Program-made: the position numbers and the translations under genes
The notes under the pieces: model-generated
What the model saw: only the letters and a program-made list of their open reading frames with translations
Database searches by the model: none
Told to the model about the DNA's origin: nothing
Assembly: GCA_027347545.1 (NCBI GenBank)
Contig: DAIEQT010000059.1
Location: 1-6,815 of the forward strand
DNA: 6,815 nt
Direction of reading: 5' to 3'
Source of the DNA: Ignavibacteria bacterium
Lineage (GTDB): Bacteria > Bacteroidota > Ignavibacteria > Ignavibacteriales > Melioribacteraceae
Shown: positions 1 to 5,714 of the stretch, one piece after another
Numbering within the stretch: the stretch's first letter is position 1
Layout of the letters: the number at the start of each line of letters is the position of its first letter

Positions 1-363
1 ATTCCCAACGAAATGATATTTCATCAAGGTGATCCCGGAACAGGATTGTACATTATTATTAGCGGAAAAGTTGTAATTAAACAAGATGAAACCGGAAACT
101 CCTGGGAATTAGCAAATCTCGGGCGTGGCGATTTCTTTGGCGAGCTTGCTTTGCTTGATAACGAAGTCCGCTCAGCTTCCGCATTAGCACTTGAAGAAAC
201 GCAAATTGCTGTAATATTTAAGCCCGAACTTGATAACTTCATTTTAAACTTTCCCAAAGAAGGATCAAAAATTCTTAAAGGAATAGCACAGATAATTGCC
301 ATACGGTTAAGAACATTGAACCAAGATTATTTTCAGTTGTATAAGAAATCGAAAACAAATTAG
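1..363 (+). CDS. Cyclic-nucleotide-binding (CRP/FNR-like sensor) domain protein, 5'-truncated
   Basis: The reading frame is open from base 1, so the true start lies upstream; the Met codon at 13 is internal to the domain and is not a convincing start. The 120 visible residues are the C-terminal part of a cNMP-binding beta-roll. An early strand ends in HQGDPG, followed by LYIIISGKV and then the phosphate-binding cassette FGELALLDNEVRSASA (fragment residues 46-61), with the cassette Glu (48) and Arg (57) that contact cyclic nucleotide in CRP-type domains. After the cassette there is only a helical tail of about 55 residues ending in KKSKTN. No helix-turn-helix follows, so this is not a complete CRP-type DNA-binding regulator. 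A module fused upstream cannot be excluded because the N-terminus is missing. The gene sits 11 nt before a universal stress protein, suggesting co-transcription. The domain call is firm; ligand and role are unknown. Confidence 0.85.
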   Translation: MPNEMIFHQGDPGTGLYIIISGKVVIKQDETGNSWELANLGRGDFFGELALLDNEVRSASALALEETQIAVIFKPELDNFILNFPKEGSKILKGIAQIIAIRLRTLNQDYFQLYKKSKTN

Positions 364-374
364 TGGAGGCAGCA

Positions 375-833
375 ATGATTAACAGCATTATGGTTCCAAT
401 AGATTTCTCTGATTATTCTAAAGCCGCATTAAAATATGCAGCCCAATTTGCTAAGCAATTCAACTCCAAGATTTTTCTTATCTACGTTGTAGAGCCAATG
501 ATTTATCCTGCTGATTTCTCTATGGGTCAAGTTGCCATTCCCTCTTCCGATATTGATTTAACAACTCGCGCAGAAGAAGAACTGAACAAATTGGCTTCGG
601 AAATTGGTAATGGAATTCAAGTCGAGACTATAATCAAAACCGGTAAACCATTTGTAGAAATTAACGAAACCGCCGGTGAGAAAGGCGTTGACTTAATTAT
701 TATTGCTACTCACGGACATACTGGAGTTGAGCATTTACTTTTTGGCTCTACAGCAGAAAAAGTTGTTAGGAAGGCTCCTTGTCCGGTTCTTACTCTAAGA
801 GAACCTATCAAAGGATTTCAATTTAAGAATTGA
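375..833 (+). CDS. Universal stress protein, UspA family
   Basis: This is a single-domain UspA-type protein of 152 residues, the usual length for one Usp domain. The N-terminal strand IMVPIDFSDYS carries the conserved Asp10 that contacts nucleotide in ATP-binding Usp proteins. The C-terminal half has IIATHGHTG (about residues 109-117) followed by GST (124-126) and PCPVLTLR. This GHTG...GS arrangement is the ATP-binding signature of the MJ0577-like subgroup, so ATP binding is likely. I chose the ATG at 375 because GGAGG (365-369) lies 5 nt upstream; a GTG at 363 is in frame but would overlap that Shine-Dalgarno and add only MEAA. The gene follows the cNMP-binding gene by 11 nt with no terminator, so both probably share a transcript. 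Family knowledge suggests a cytoplasmic role in stress or energy-state response. The specific role is unknown. Confidence 0.93.
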   Translation: MINSIMVPIDFSDYSKAALKYAAQFAKQFNSKIFLIYVVEPMIYPADFSMGQVAIPSSDIDLTTRAEEELNKLASEIGNGIQVETIIKTGKPFVEINETAGEKGVDLIIIATHGHTGVEHLLFGSTAEKVVRKAPCPVLTLREPIKGFQFKN

Positions 834-848
834 TAGTAGAAAACAAAG

Positions 849-870
849 AAGCCCCGGTGATTCGGGGCTT
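849..870. terminator. Hairpin between convergent genes (likely terminator)
   Basis: There is a perfect 8-bp stem AAGCCCCG / CGGGGCTT around a 6-nt loop (GTGATT). It lies 15 nt after the universal stress protein stop and 15 nt past the stop of the convergent TPR gene. Read on the minus strand the stem is followed by a T-rich tract (CTTTGTTTTC), so it looks like a proper intrinsic terminator for the TPR gene. On the plus strand only TT and then CGCG follows, so termination in that direction should be weaker. Confidence 0.75.
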
Positions 871-885
871 CGCGTAACATCAAAA

Positions 886-1500
886 TTATTTCGCTTGTTC
901 CAACTGATTTGCTGCTTGTTCAGCAATATGAGCAACTTCTGTCTTAGGATATTTTTTAGCCAATTCTTTCCAAATTGCTATTGCTTTTTTATTATCGCCT
1001 TTAGCCTGAGCTAATCCGCCTACGTTATACTGAGCATAAAGATTGTTTTTATCAACACTTAATACTTTGTTATTGTATTCTGTGGCTTTATCCAAATTTC
1101 CGGTATTGTAATAAGTAAAAGTCAGTTGCAACAAAATGTCAGTTCTTTTAGAATCAACTTTAATGATTCTCTCGTACAACTTTATAGCTTCCTCGGAATT
1201 ATGAACAGCCAGCATATCCGCATATTCTCTAATCTTAGTAGTATCGTTTGGATTTTTCTCTACTTCCATTTTGAGAGCATCCATCTTTTTCCTAGCATCT
1301 TCCATAACATTATCTTTACCCGGCATATCACCATTCCCGCGGGACCTCATTCCGCCGTGTACATCATCATCCGGCATCTGAGCGCCTTCAGTTAGTGTTC
1401 CAACTTTATTGGACTCTTTTGTAACATTTGAGAAAAACACAATCGCCAAAACAAATACTACGAACACTCCTAAGTAAATGTATATCGGTTTGAATTTCAT
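886..1500 (-). CDS. Membrane-anchored TPR protein
   Basis: The protein has 204 residues. Residues 5-23 form one hydrophobic segment after a short basic start (MKFK), best read as an uncleaved N-terminal anchor with the rest outside the cytoplasm. Residues about 25-65 are a low-complexity linker rich in Gly, Asp and Met. From about residue 66 the sequence is helical with tetratricopeptide repeats at roughly 85-118 (EEAIKLYERIIKVDS), 119-152 (TYYNTGNLDKATEYNNKVL) and 153-186 (GDNKKAIAIWKELAKKYP), which show the Gly/Ala-spaced TPR pattern. The start is supported by GGAG (1509-1506 on the complementary strand) 5 nt before the ATG. The architecture resembles the TPR domains of CcmH/NrfG-type and other envelope assembly proteins, but no family-specific motif fixes a function. 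TPRs normally mediate protein-protein contacts. It is transcribed alone, convergent with the stress-protein pair and divergent from the sigma factor. Confidence 0.85.
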   Translation of the reverse strand: MKFKPIYIYLGVFVVFVLAIVFFSNVTKESNKVGTLTEGAQMPDDDVHGGMRSRGNGDMPGKDNVMEDARKKMDALKMEVEKNPNDTTKIREYADMLAVHNSEEAIKLYERIIKVDSKRTDILLQLTFTYYNTGNLDKATEYNNKVLSVDKNNLYAQYNVGGLAQAKGDNKKAIAIWKELAKKYPKTEVAHIAEQAANQLEQAK

Positions 1501-1523
1501 TATATCTCCAATTTTTAGTGTGC

Positions 1524-1560
1524 CAAATTAAGATATTTTTTGAAAAACCTCTCAACCAAA
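1524..1560 (-). promoter_or_regulatory. Candidate promoter of the TPR gene
   Basis: On the minus strand, a TTG (1555-1553) lies 21 nt from TTAATTTG (1531-1524), and an overlapping register has TTTG (1560-1557) 21 nt from TATCTTAA (1535-1528). Both resemble the Bacteroidota TTG...TAnnTTTG promoter with one or two mismatches and the same 21-nt spacing as the trp promoter in this window. The AT-rich setting makes chance matches common, so this is only a candidate. Confidence 0.3.
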
Positions 1561-1610
1561 TATGGCTTTTTCTTATTTCTTTTCGTTTGAATGAAACTAA
1601 CTTTATTAGA

Positions 1611-1685
1611 GCATTGTTTAATAATGCAACACAGGAATTGTTACAGCCGGCTGTAAAAGCCGACTCAGCATTACAAGATTCCTGT
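1611..1685. repeat. Nested inverted repeats in the intergenic region (possible mobile or structured repeat)
   Basis: Three symmetric elements are packed into 75 nt. GCATT (1611-1615) pairs with AATGC (1623-1627). ACAGGAATTGT (1631-1641) pairs with ACAA-GA-TTCCTGT (1673-1685), giving 11 bp with a 2-nt bulge. Enclosed within this arm is the perfect 16-nt palindrome TTACAGCCGGCTGTAA (1641-1656), whose right half can alternatively form the hairpin CGGCT-GTAAA-AGCCG (1648-1662). The GC-rich core contrasts with the AT-rich surroundings. It sits between two divergently transcribed genes, so it is not simply a terminator for either. I do not recognise the family; a REP/MITE-like element or a structured RNA are both possible. 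A frame over 1518-1700 runs through it but has no coding character. Confidence 0.5.
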
Positions 1686-1931
1686 AAGTTGTTCTATTAA
1701 AAAATTTTATAGCTTATAAATTTCCATTTTTTTATATTTGCCATGGTGATTATTATAAATTCAAACCGGAAATCTGCGATAGAAACTTTCTACTCAGTGT
1801 ATAATCAGTTGATTTATTAAGTCATTTGAAAAAAGAACATAACAGGATTAGCTATCTCTTCCAACGCTCGGCTTGTCTTAAAAAAGACATAAATAGTTTT
1901 TAAGTATAATTTAGTTAGGAGAAATGTAAAA
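1686..1931. other. Upstream region of the sigma factor gene
   Basis: No gene is visible here. The stretch contains TATATTTG (1733-1740), a perfect match to the Bacteroidota -7 element TAnnTTTG but without a clear TTG at the expected distance upstream. It also has a small hairpin TGTCTT-AAAA-AAGACA (1874-1889) and an AGGAGA Shine-Dalgarno (1917-1922) that serves the TTG start at 1932. If the TATATTTG element is the promoter, the leader would be long, close to 190 nt, so regulation in the untranslated region is possible but not demonstrated. Confidence 0.4.
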
Positions 1932-2792
1932 TTGAAGATCACTAAGCAGTTTACTAATCGAGAAAGTAAATCGTTAGACCAGTATCTCCAGGAGATTGGA
2001 AAAGTAGATCTTTTAACTCCTCAGCAGGAAATTGAATTAGCAATCCGTATCAAAAAAGGTGAAAAAGCCGCTCTTGATAAACTAACAAAAGCTAATCTAA
2101 GATTTGTTGTGAGCGTAGCTAAACAGTACCAGAATCAAGGATTACCATTAGGCGATTTAATTAATGAAGGAAACCTCGGATTAATTAAAGCCGGTTTAAG
2201 ATTTGATGAAACCCGCGGATTCAAATTCATCTCCTATGCAGTTTGGTGGATTCGCCAGTCAATCATGCAAGCAATCGCGGAACAATCCAGAATGGTTCGC
2301 TTACCACTTAACCGTGTTGGCGCGTTAAACAAAATGGGCAAAGCTTTAAGTCAGCTTGAACAAGAGTATGAACGCAGACCAAGCCCGGAAGAAATTGCTG
2401 AACAGTTGGATATGGACGTTAGCGATGTTACTTACGCTATGCAGATTGCTGGCCGCCATATTTCTATGGATGCTCCTTTTGCACATAGCGATGATAACAA
2501 CAATAGTTTGTTAGACGTAATGCCTAATGAAGATCAGCCGGCACCGGATCATACTTTGATGAAAGAATCTCTCAAAGCTGAAATTGAGCGCTCACTTTCT
2601 ACATTAACTGAACGCGAAGCAGAAGTTATTCGTCTTTACTTTGGATTAGGCAAAGAACATTCCCTCACTTTAGAAGAAATAGGTGAAAAACTTAATCTTA
2701 CCCGCGAACGTGTTCGTCAGATTAAAGAAAAAGCTTTAATACGCTTGCGGCACTCTAACCGAAGCAAAAACCTAAAAGCATATTTAGGATAA
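1932..2792 (+). CDS. rpoD: Primary RNA polymerase sigma factor (sigma-70 family)
   Basis: This 286-residue sigma-70 protein directs RNA polymerase to housekeeping promoters. Region 1.2 is at about 12-45 ([20 protein letters not shown]). Region 2 is at about 49-118, with [29 protein letters not shown] and the -10-recognition segment [17 protein letters not shown]. Region 3 is at about 128-205 and region 4 at about 218-282, where the helix-turn-helix [20 protein letters not shown] reads the upstream element. Region 1.1 is absent, as in the short RpoD of Bacteroidota and relatives. The start is a TTG at 1932 with AGGAGA (1917-1922) 9 nt upstream. The only nearby ATG (1924) is out of frame and is followed directly by TAA. 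Starting at TTG gives an N-terminus, (M)[11 protein letters not shown], that aligns with the family. The gene is followed at once by a strong terminator, so it appears monocistronic. Confidence 0.95.
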   Translation: MKITKQFTNRESKSLDQYLQEIGKVDLLTPQQEIELAIRIKKGEKAALDKLTKANLRFVVSVAKQYQNQGLPLGDLINEGNLGLIKAGLRFDETRGFKFISYAVWWIRQSIMQAIAEQSRMVRLPLNRVGALNKMGKALSQLEQEYERRPSPEEIAEQLDMDVSDVTYAMQIAGRHISMDAPFAHSDDNNNSLLDVMPNEDQPAPDHTLMKESLKAEIERSLSTLTEREAEVIRLYFGLGKEHSLTLEEIGEKLNLTRERVRQIKEKALIRLRHSNRSKNLKAYLG

Positions 2793-2797
2793 AATTG

Positions 2798-2820
2798 ACC
2801 CCGCCATGGCGGGGTTTTTT
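2798..2820 (+). terminator. Intrinsic terminator of the sigma factor gene
   Basis: The sequence ACCCCGCCATGGCGGGGT is an 18-nt perfect palindrome that folds into a 7-bp GC-rich stem with a CATG loop. It is followed by T6 and a further T-rich stretch, and it begins 5 nt after the sigma factor stop codon. It is a textbook Rho-independent terminator and isolates the sigma gene from the downstream PLP-enzyme genes. Confidence 0.92.
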
Positions 2821-2852
2821 ATTTTCTTTTTCATCACTATTCCAATTATTTC

Positions 2853-2860
2853 TATTTTTG
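2853..2860 (+). promoter_or_regulatory. Candidate -7 promoter element for the cysteine-synthase-like gene
   Basis: TATTTTTG matches the Bacteroidota -7 consensus TAnnTTTG exactly and lies 22 nt before the ATG at 2883, after the preceding terminator, where a promoter is required. No clear TTG sits 19-21 nt upstream (the sequence there is T-rich), so the assignment is tentative. A weak AGG (2874-2876) 6 nt before the ATG may serve as ribosome binding site. Confidence 0.35.
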
Positions 2861-2882
2861 ATCAACAAATCTTAGGTAGACA

Positions 2883-3986
2883 ATGGATACTTCTACTTCT
2901 AAAAGCAGAATTGAAAACCTCTCTCATCTTATAGGAAACACACCCTTACTGGAGATCTCATTAGAATTTGACAGCAGTAAAAGAAAAATTTATGCTAAAG
3001 CTGAAAATCTGAACATGACCGGCAGTATTAAAGATAGAATGGCATTCCACATTCTTAAGAATGCTTACGACAGAGACATTTTGAAAAAAGGCTCTTTGAT
3101 AATTGAAGCCACAAGCGGAAATACAGGAATTTCTTTTTCTGCTTTGGGACGTACTTTGGGTCATAACGTTACTATCTTTATGCCTAACTGGTTGAGCCAA
3201 GAAAGAATCAATTTGATTAAGAGTTTTGGTGCCGACATAATTCTTGTTAGCAAAGAAGAGGGCGGATTTTTGGAAAGCATTCAAAGAGCTGAAGAACTTG
3301 CTTCAAAAACTGAAAATTCGTTTCTGCCAAGACAATTTGTAAATGAGGATAATTGCGAAGCTCATTACAAAACAACCGGGATGGAAATTTATTGGCAAAT
3401 GAGATTTCACAAATTAATTCCGGACGCGTTTATTGCCGGTGTTGGAACTGGTGGAACAATTATGGGAACTGGAAAATATTTACGTGAGAAATTCCCAAAT
3501 ATTAACCTTCACCCTTTGGAACCTTCAAACTCCCCCACTCTATCAACAGGTTGTAAAGTTGGTAAACATAGAATCCAAGGAATCTCGGATGAATTTATTC
3601 CGCCAATTCTAAATTTAAGCTCTCTCGATCATGTTGTTTCCGTTGATGATGGTGATTCCATTCTGATGGCTCAGAAACTTGCTTCTACTCTTGGACTGGG
3701 AGTTGGAATTTCCTCCGGCGCCAATTTGATTGGAGCTTTGAAAATCCAAAATGAATTAGGAAATGATGCTATTGTAGTTACTGTTTTTCCGGATGATAAT
3801 AAAAAATATTTGAGTACGGATTTATTCAACAATGAGCCAATCAAGCCGCATTTTCTTTCTCCAAGGATAAAACTTTTGGAAGTAAAAGCATTTAAGAGAG
3901 TCTGCCAAACTTGTATGGATTCCACGGAATGTGCAGATTGCACAAATGAAATCCGACAAGAAATTTGCATGAAGCTTATGAATTAA
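2883..3986 (+). CDS. Cysteine synthase family PLP enzyme with a C-terminal cysteine-rich tail
   Basis: This is a fold-type II PLP enzyme (367 residues) of the O-acetylserine sulfhydrylase / cystathionine beta-synthase family. Family members replace the beta-substituent of serine or O-acetylserine with a thiol. Visible motifs are IGNTPLLE (17-24), TGSIKDRM with the Schiff-base Lys50, the PLP-phosphate loop [10 protein letters not shown] (75-84), the glycine loop GTGGT (188-192), [13 protein letters not shown] (231-243), GISSGAN (275-281) and [11 protein letters not shown] (302-312). The catalytic core ends near residue 320, the usual family length. The last ~45 residues are an extension with Cys341, 344, 350, 353 and 362 (CX2C-X5-CX2C-X8-C), a pattern suited to Zn or Fe-S binding or to carrying sulfur. 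The segment before the lysine reads [10 protein letters not shown] rather than the common N-P-x-G-S-x-K-D-R. Exact substrate is uncertain, so no symbol is given. It probably shares a transcript with the desulfurase-like gene 39 nt downstream. Confidence 0.9.
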   Translation: MDTSTSKSRIENLSHLIGNTPLLEISLEFDSSKRKIYAKAENLNMTGSIKDRMAFHILKNAYDRDILKKGSLIIEATSGNTGISFSALGRTLGHNVTIFMPNWLSQERINLIKSFGADIILVSKEEGGFLESIQRAEELASKTENSFLPRQFVNEDNCEAHYKTTGMEIYWQMRFHKLIPDAFIAGVGTGGTIMGTGKYLREKFPNINLHPLEPSNSPTLSTGCKVGKHRIQGISDEFIPPILNLSSLDHVVSVDDGDSILMAQKLASTLGLGVGISSGANLIGALKIQNELGNDAIVVTVFPDDNKKYLSTDLFNNEPIKPHFLSPRIKLLEVKAFKRVCQTCMDSTECADCTNEIRQEICMKLMN

Positions 3987-3988
3987 AA

Positions 3989-4017
3989 TTATTTCAAAAA
4001 CCCTAAAAATGAAATAA
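3989..4017 (+). repeat. AT-rich inverted repeat between the two PLP-enzyme genes
   Basis: TTATTTCA (3989-3996) and TGAAATAA (4010-4017) form a perfect 8-bp inverted repeat around a 13-nt loop. It starts 2 nt after the stop codon of the upstream gene and ends 8 nt before the next ATG. It contains a single C:G... base-paired G-C step and no T-tract follows, so it is not a convincing terminator. It occupies the place where a ribosome binding site would be expected, and none is visible. Confidence 0.35.
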
Positions 4018-4025
4018 CTAATTGT

Positions 4026-5501
4026 ATGACACTTGAACAATATTTTTCGAAATTTAGAAAAAATATCATCGGTATTGATTATGAATTTCAGTCCACTTAC
4101 GGAACAAAAAAACTAGTTTACGCTGACTGGATTGCAAGCGGTAGACTATACAATCCTATTGAGGAGAAATTACTCGAAAAATTCTACCCTTTAGTTGGAA
4201 ATACGCATTCCGAGTCTTCGATTTCCGGCACTACAATGACGAAAGCCTACAAGGAATCGAGAGCTATAATTAAGAAGCATGTTAATGCAACTGAAGAAGA
4301 TGTACTGATTTTTGCCGGTTATGGAATGACGGCAGCAATAAATAAATTTCAACGCATCCTTGGATTATCCTATCCCGAACAATTGAAAAAATTTCTAAAC
4401 GTACCCGATGAAGAGCGTCCGGTTCTTTTTCTCACTCACATGGAACATCACTCAAATCAAACTTCCTGGCTGGAAACTATTTGCGATGTTGTTATAGTAG
4501 AACCGGACGAAAAAGGTTTAGTTGATTTGAATAATTTCGAATCTCAGCTTAAGAAGTATGAATCAAGAAAAACAAAAATTGGTTCTTTTACGGCTGCTTC
4601 AAATGTAACGGGAGTTATTCCACCATACCAAAAGCTGGCAAAGATGATGCATCGGAACAACGGAATTGCTTTTGTAGATTTTGCCGCATCAGCTCCATAT
4701 GTAGAAATTAACATGCATCCGGAAGACCCAGAAGAAAAACTCGATGCAATTTTCTTCTCGCCTCATAAATTTCTTGGCGGTCCAGGCACTTCCGGTGTTT
4801 TTATTTTTGATAAGAAACTTTATAACCGTGCTGTACCCGACCAGCCGGGTGGCGGAACTGTTGATTGGACAAATCCTTGGGGAGAACATAAATTTATTAA
4901 AGACATAGAAGCCCGCGAGGATGGTGGAACTCCCGGTTTTCTTCAAGCGATTAAGTCAGCTCTCTGTGTTAAACTGAAAGAGGAAATGGGTGTTAAAAAT
5001 ATTTTAGAAAGAGAAGAGCAATTACTTAAGATTGCTTTTGATAGACTTACAAAAATTTCTTCTATGCATCTTCTAGCAAATGAACATCAGAATCGTTTAG
5101 GAATAATATCTTTTTATGTCGAAGGCGTTCATTACAATCTGCTTGTTAAATTACTGAATGATCGTTTTGGAATTCAAATGAGAGGCGGGTGCTCTTGTGC
5201 CGGAACGTATGGACACTACCTGTTACACGTAGATCCAACTATGTCTAAGAGAATTACCGATATGATTAATCACGGCGATTTATCTGAGAAACCGGGATGG
5301 GTGAGATTTTCTTTGCACCCTACAATGACAAATGAAGAGCTTGATTACGTATTAAATGCTCTGGAAGATGTTATTAAAAATATTGAGGAGTGGAAAAAAG
5401 ATTATAAATACTCTTCAACGACAAACGAATTCACTCACAAGGGTGCAAAAGAAAGCGACTGGAACTATTTACATAATTGGTTCGTTTTGGAAAATGAATA
5501 G
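4026..5501 (+). CDS. Class V aminotransferase-fold PLP enzyme, cysteine desulfurase-like
   Basis: This is a fold-type I PLP enzyme (491 residues) of the class V aminotransferase / cysteine desulfurase superfamily. The N-terminal part has YADWIASGRLY (32-42). The superfamily signature HMEHHSN (138-144) supplies the ring-stacking histidine, VDFAASAP (217-224) supplies the Asp that binds the PLP nitrogen, and FFSPHKFLGGPGTSG (243-257) contains the Schiff-base Lys248. The C-terminal loop RGGCSCAGTYGHYLL (386-400) has Cys389 and Cys391 where desulfurases of this superfamily place the sulfur-accepting cysteine. Cysteine desulfuration, or a related C-S lyase reaction, is therefore plausible. At 491 residues it is longer than typical SufS or IscS (about 400), with extra sequence around 280-300 and at the C-terminus. 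No Shine-Dalgarno precedes the ATG. It lies 39 nt after a cysteine-synthase-like gene, hinting at linked sulfur chemistry; substrate specificity cannot be read from sequence alone. Confidence 0.88.
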   Translation: MTLEQYFSKFRKNIIGIDYEFQSTYGTKKLVYADWIASGRLYNPIEEKLLEKFYPLVGNTHSESSISGTTMTKAYKESRAIIKKHVNATEEDVLIFAGYGMTAAINKFQRILGLSYPEQLKKFLNVPDEERPVLFLTHMEHHSNQTSWLETICDVVIVEPDEKGLVDLNNFESQLKKYESRKTKIGSFTAASNVTGVIPPYQKLAKMMHRNNGIAFVDFAASAPYVEINMHPEDPEEKLDAIFFSPHKFLGGPGTSGVFIFDKKLYNRAVPDQPGGGTVDWTNPWGEHKFIKDIEAREDGGTPGFLQAIKSALCVKLKEEMGVKNILEREEQLLKIAFDRLTKISSMHLLANEHQNRLGIISFYVEGVHYNLLVKLLNDRFGIQMRGGCSCAGTYGHYLLHVDPTMSKRITDMINHGDLSEKPGWVRFSLHPTMTNEELDYVLNALEDVIKNIEEWKKDYKYSSTTNEFTHKGAKESDWNYLHNWFVLENE

Positions 5502-5510
5502 AATGAATTC

Positions 5511-5542
5511 TTGACAACTTCTGGAATAATTAACTATCTTCG
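5511..5542 (+). promoter_or_regulatory. trp operon promoter
   Basis: TTGACA (5511-5516) is followed, 21 nt after its TTG, by TATCTTCG (5535-5542), one mismatch from the TAnnTTTG -7 element. Initiation would be expected a few nucleotides after 5542, only about 3-8 nt before the leader-peptide ATG at 5551. The promoter starts 9 nt after the upstream aminotransferase stop codon. The placement directly ahead of an attenuator makes it the most convincing promoter in the window. Confidence 0.6.
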
Positions 5543-5550
5543 CACCCAAG

Positions 5551-5637
5551 ATGACGAAACTAAAACTAAATATCGAAAATAAATTAACCCGCGGTTGGTG
5601 GTGGTGGCAGATTTTAAATATTCGTTTTACTCAGTGA
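5551..5637 (+). CDS. trpL: trp operon leader peptide with four consecutive Trp codons
   Basis: This 28-codon reading frame encodes MTKLKLNIENKLTRG, then WWWW (codons 16-19, 5596-5607), then QILNIRFTQ and a TGA stop at 5635-5637. Four tandem Trp codons in a short frame directly ahead of a terminator and trpE are the hallmark of ribosome-mediated attenuation. Translation reports the supply of charged tRNA-Trp, and the peptide itself needs no function. No Shine-Dalgarno precedes the ATG and the predicted transcription start is only a few bases upstream, so it may be translated from a nearly leaderless mRNA. The stop codon lies inside the antiterminator strand (5630-5637), so a ribosome finishing the peptide masks that strand. 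Sequence and context together make the call strong; the symbol is assigned by role, since leader peptides are not conserved in sequence. Confidence 0.93.
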   Translation: MTKLKLNIENKLTRGWWWWQILNIRFTQ

Positions 5638-5698
5638 AATAGACTAACCAAATAGAATTTTAACTAACCCTTCTTGGAATCACTGAGAAGGGTTTTTT
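5593..5698 (+). promoter_or_regulatory. Tryptophan attenuator (alternative RNA structures)
   Basis: Competing pairings are visible. The antiterminator strand CTCAGTGA (5630-5637, including the leader stop) is perfectly complementary over 8 bp to TCACTGAG (5680-5687), which is the terminator loop plus the first bases of its 3' arm. Pairing can extend past one A-A mismatch through UUUU (5625-5628) with AGGG (5689-5692), mostly by G-U pairs, invading the terminator 3' arm. GGTTGGT over the first Trp codons (5593-5599) can pair with ACTAACC (5643-5649) over 7 bp with one G-U. Inferred logic: when charged tRNA-Trp is scarce the ribosome stalls at 5596-5607, the antiterminator strand stays free and trpE is transcribed. 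When Trp is plentiful the ribosome reaches the stop, covers 5630-5637, and the terminator forms. Confidence 0.85.
5666..5698 (+). terminator. Attenuator terminator upstream of trpE
   Basis: AACCCTTCT (5666-5674) and AGAAGGGTT (5686-5694) form a perfect 9-bp stem with an 11-nt loop (5675-5685). The stem runs into an uninterrupted T6 tract (5693-5698), and the trpE Shine-Dalgarno begins 8 nt later. A strong intrinsic terminator placed between a leader peptide and the first structural gene, rather than after a gene, marks it as the conditional terminator of the attenuator. Confidence 0.92.
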
Positions 5699-5714
5699 GC
5701 TTTAAAGGAATAAG

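Noticed and set aside
363..374. GTG at 363 as start of the universal stress protein
   Set aside because: It would overlap both the upstream stop codon and the GGAGG that correctly spaces the ATG at 375, and the added MEAA is not part of the Usp fold.
1518..1700. Possible 60-residue protein on the + strand
   Set aside because: It runs through the nested inverted repeats, has no Shine-Dalgarno, and its composition looks like translated intergenic DNA. The symmetry of the DNA explains this stretch better than coding.
1800..1805. TATAAT as a sigma-70 -10 box for the sigma factor gene
   Set aside because: No -35-like hexamer lies 16-18 nt upstream, and in such AT-rich sequence TATAAT is expected by chance.
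3989..4017. Terminator between the two PLP-enzyme genes
   Set aside because: The stem is only 8 bp and AT-rich with no T-tract after it, so transcription most likely continues into the second gene.
4689..4946. Minus-strand open frame inside the class V aminotransferase gene
   Set aside because: It is opposite the conserved VDFAASAP and SPHKFLGG motifs and has no independent coding evidence.
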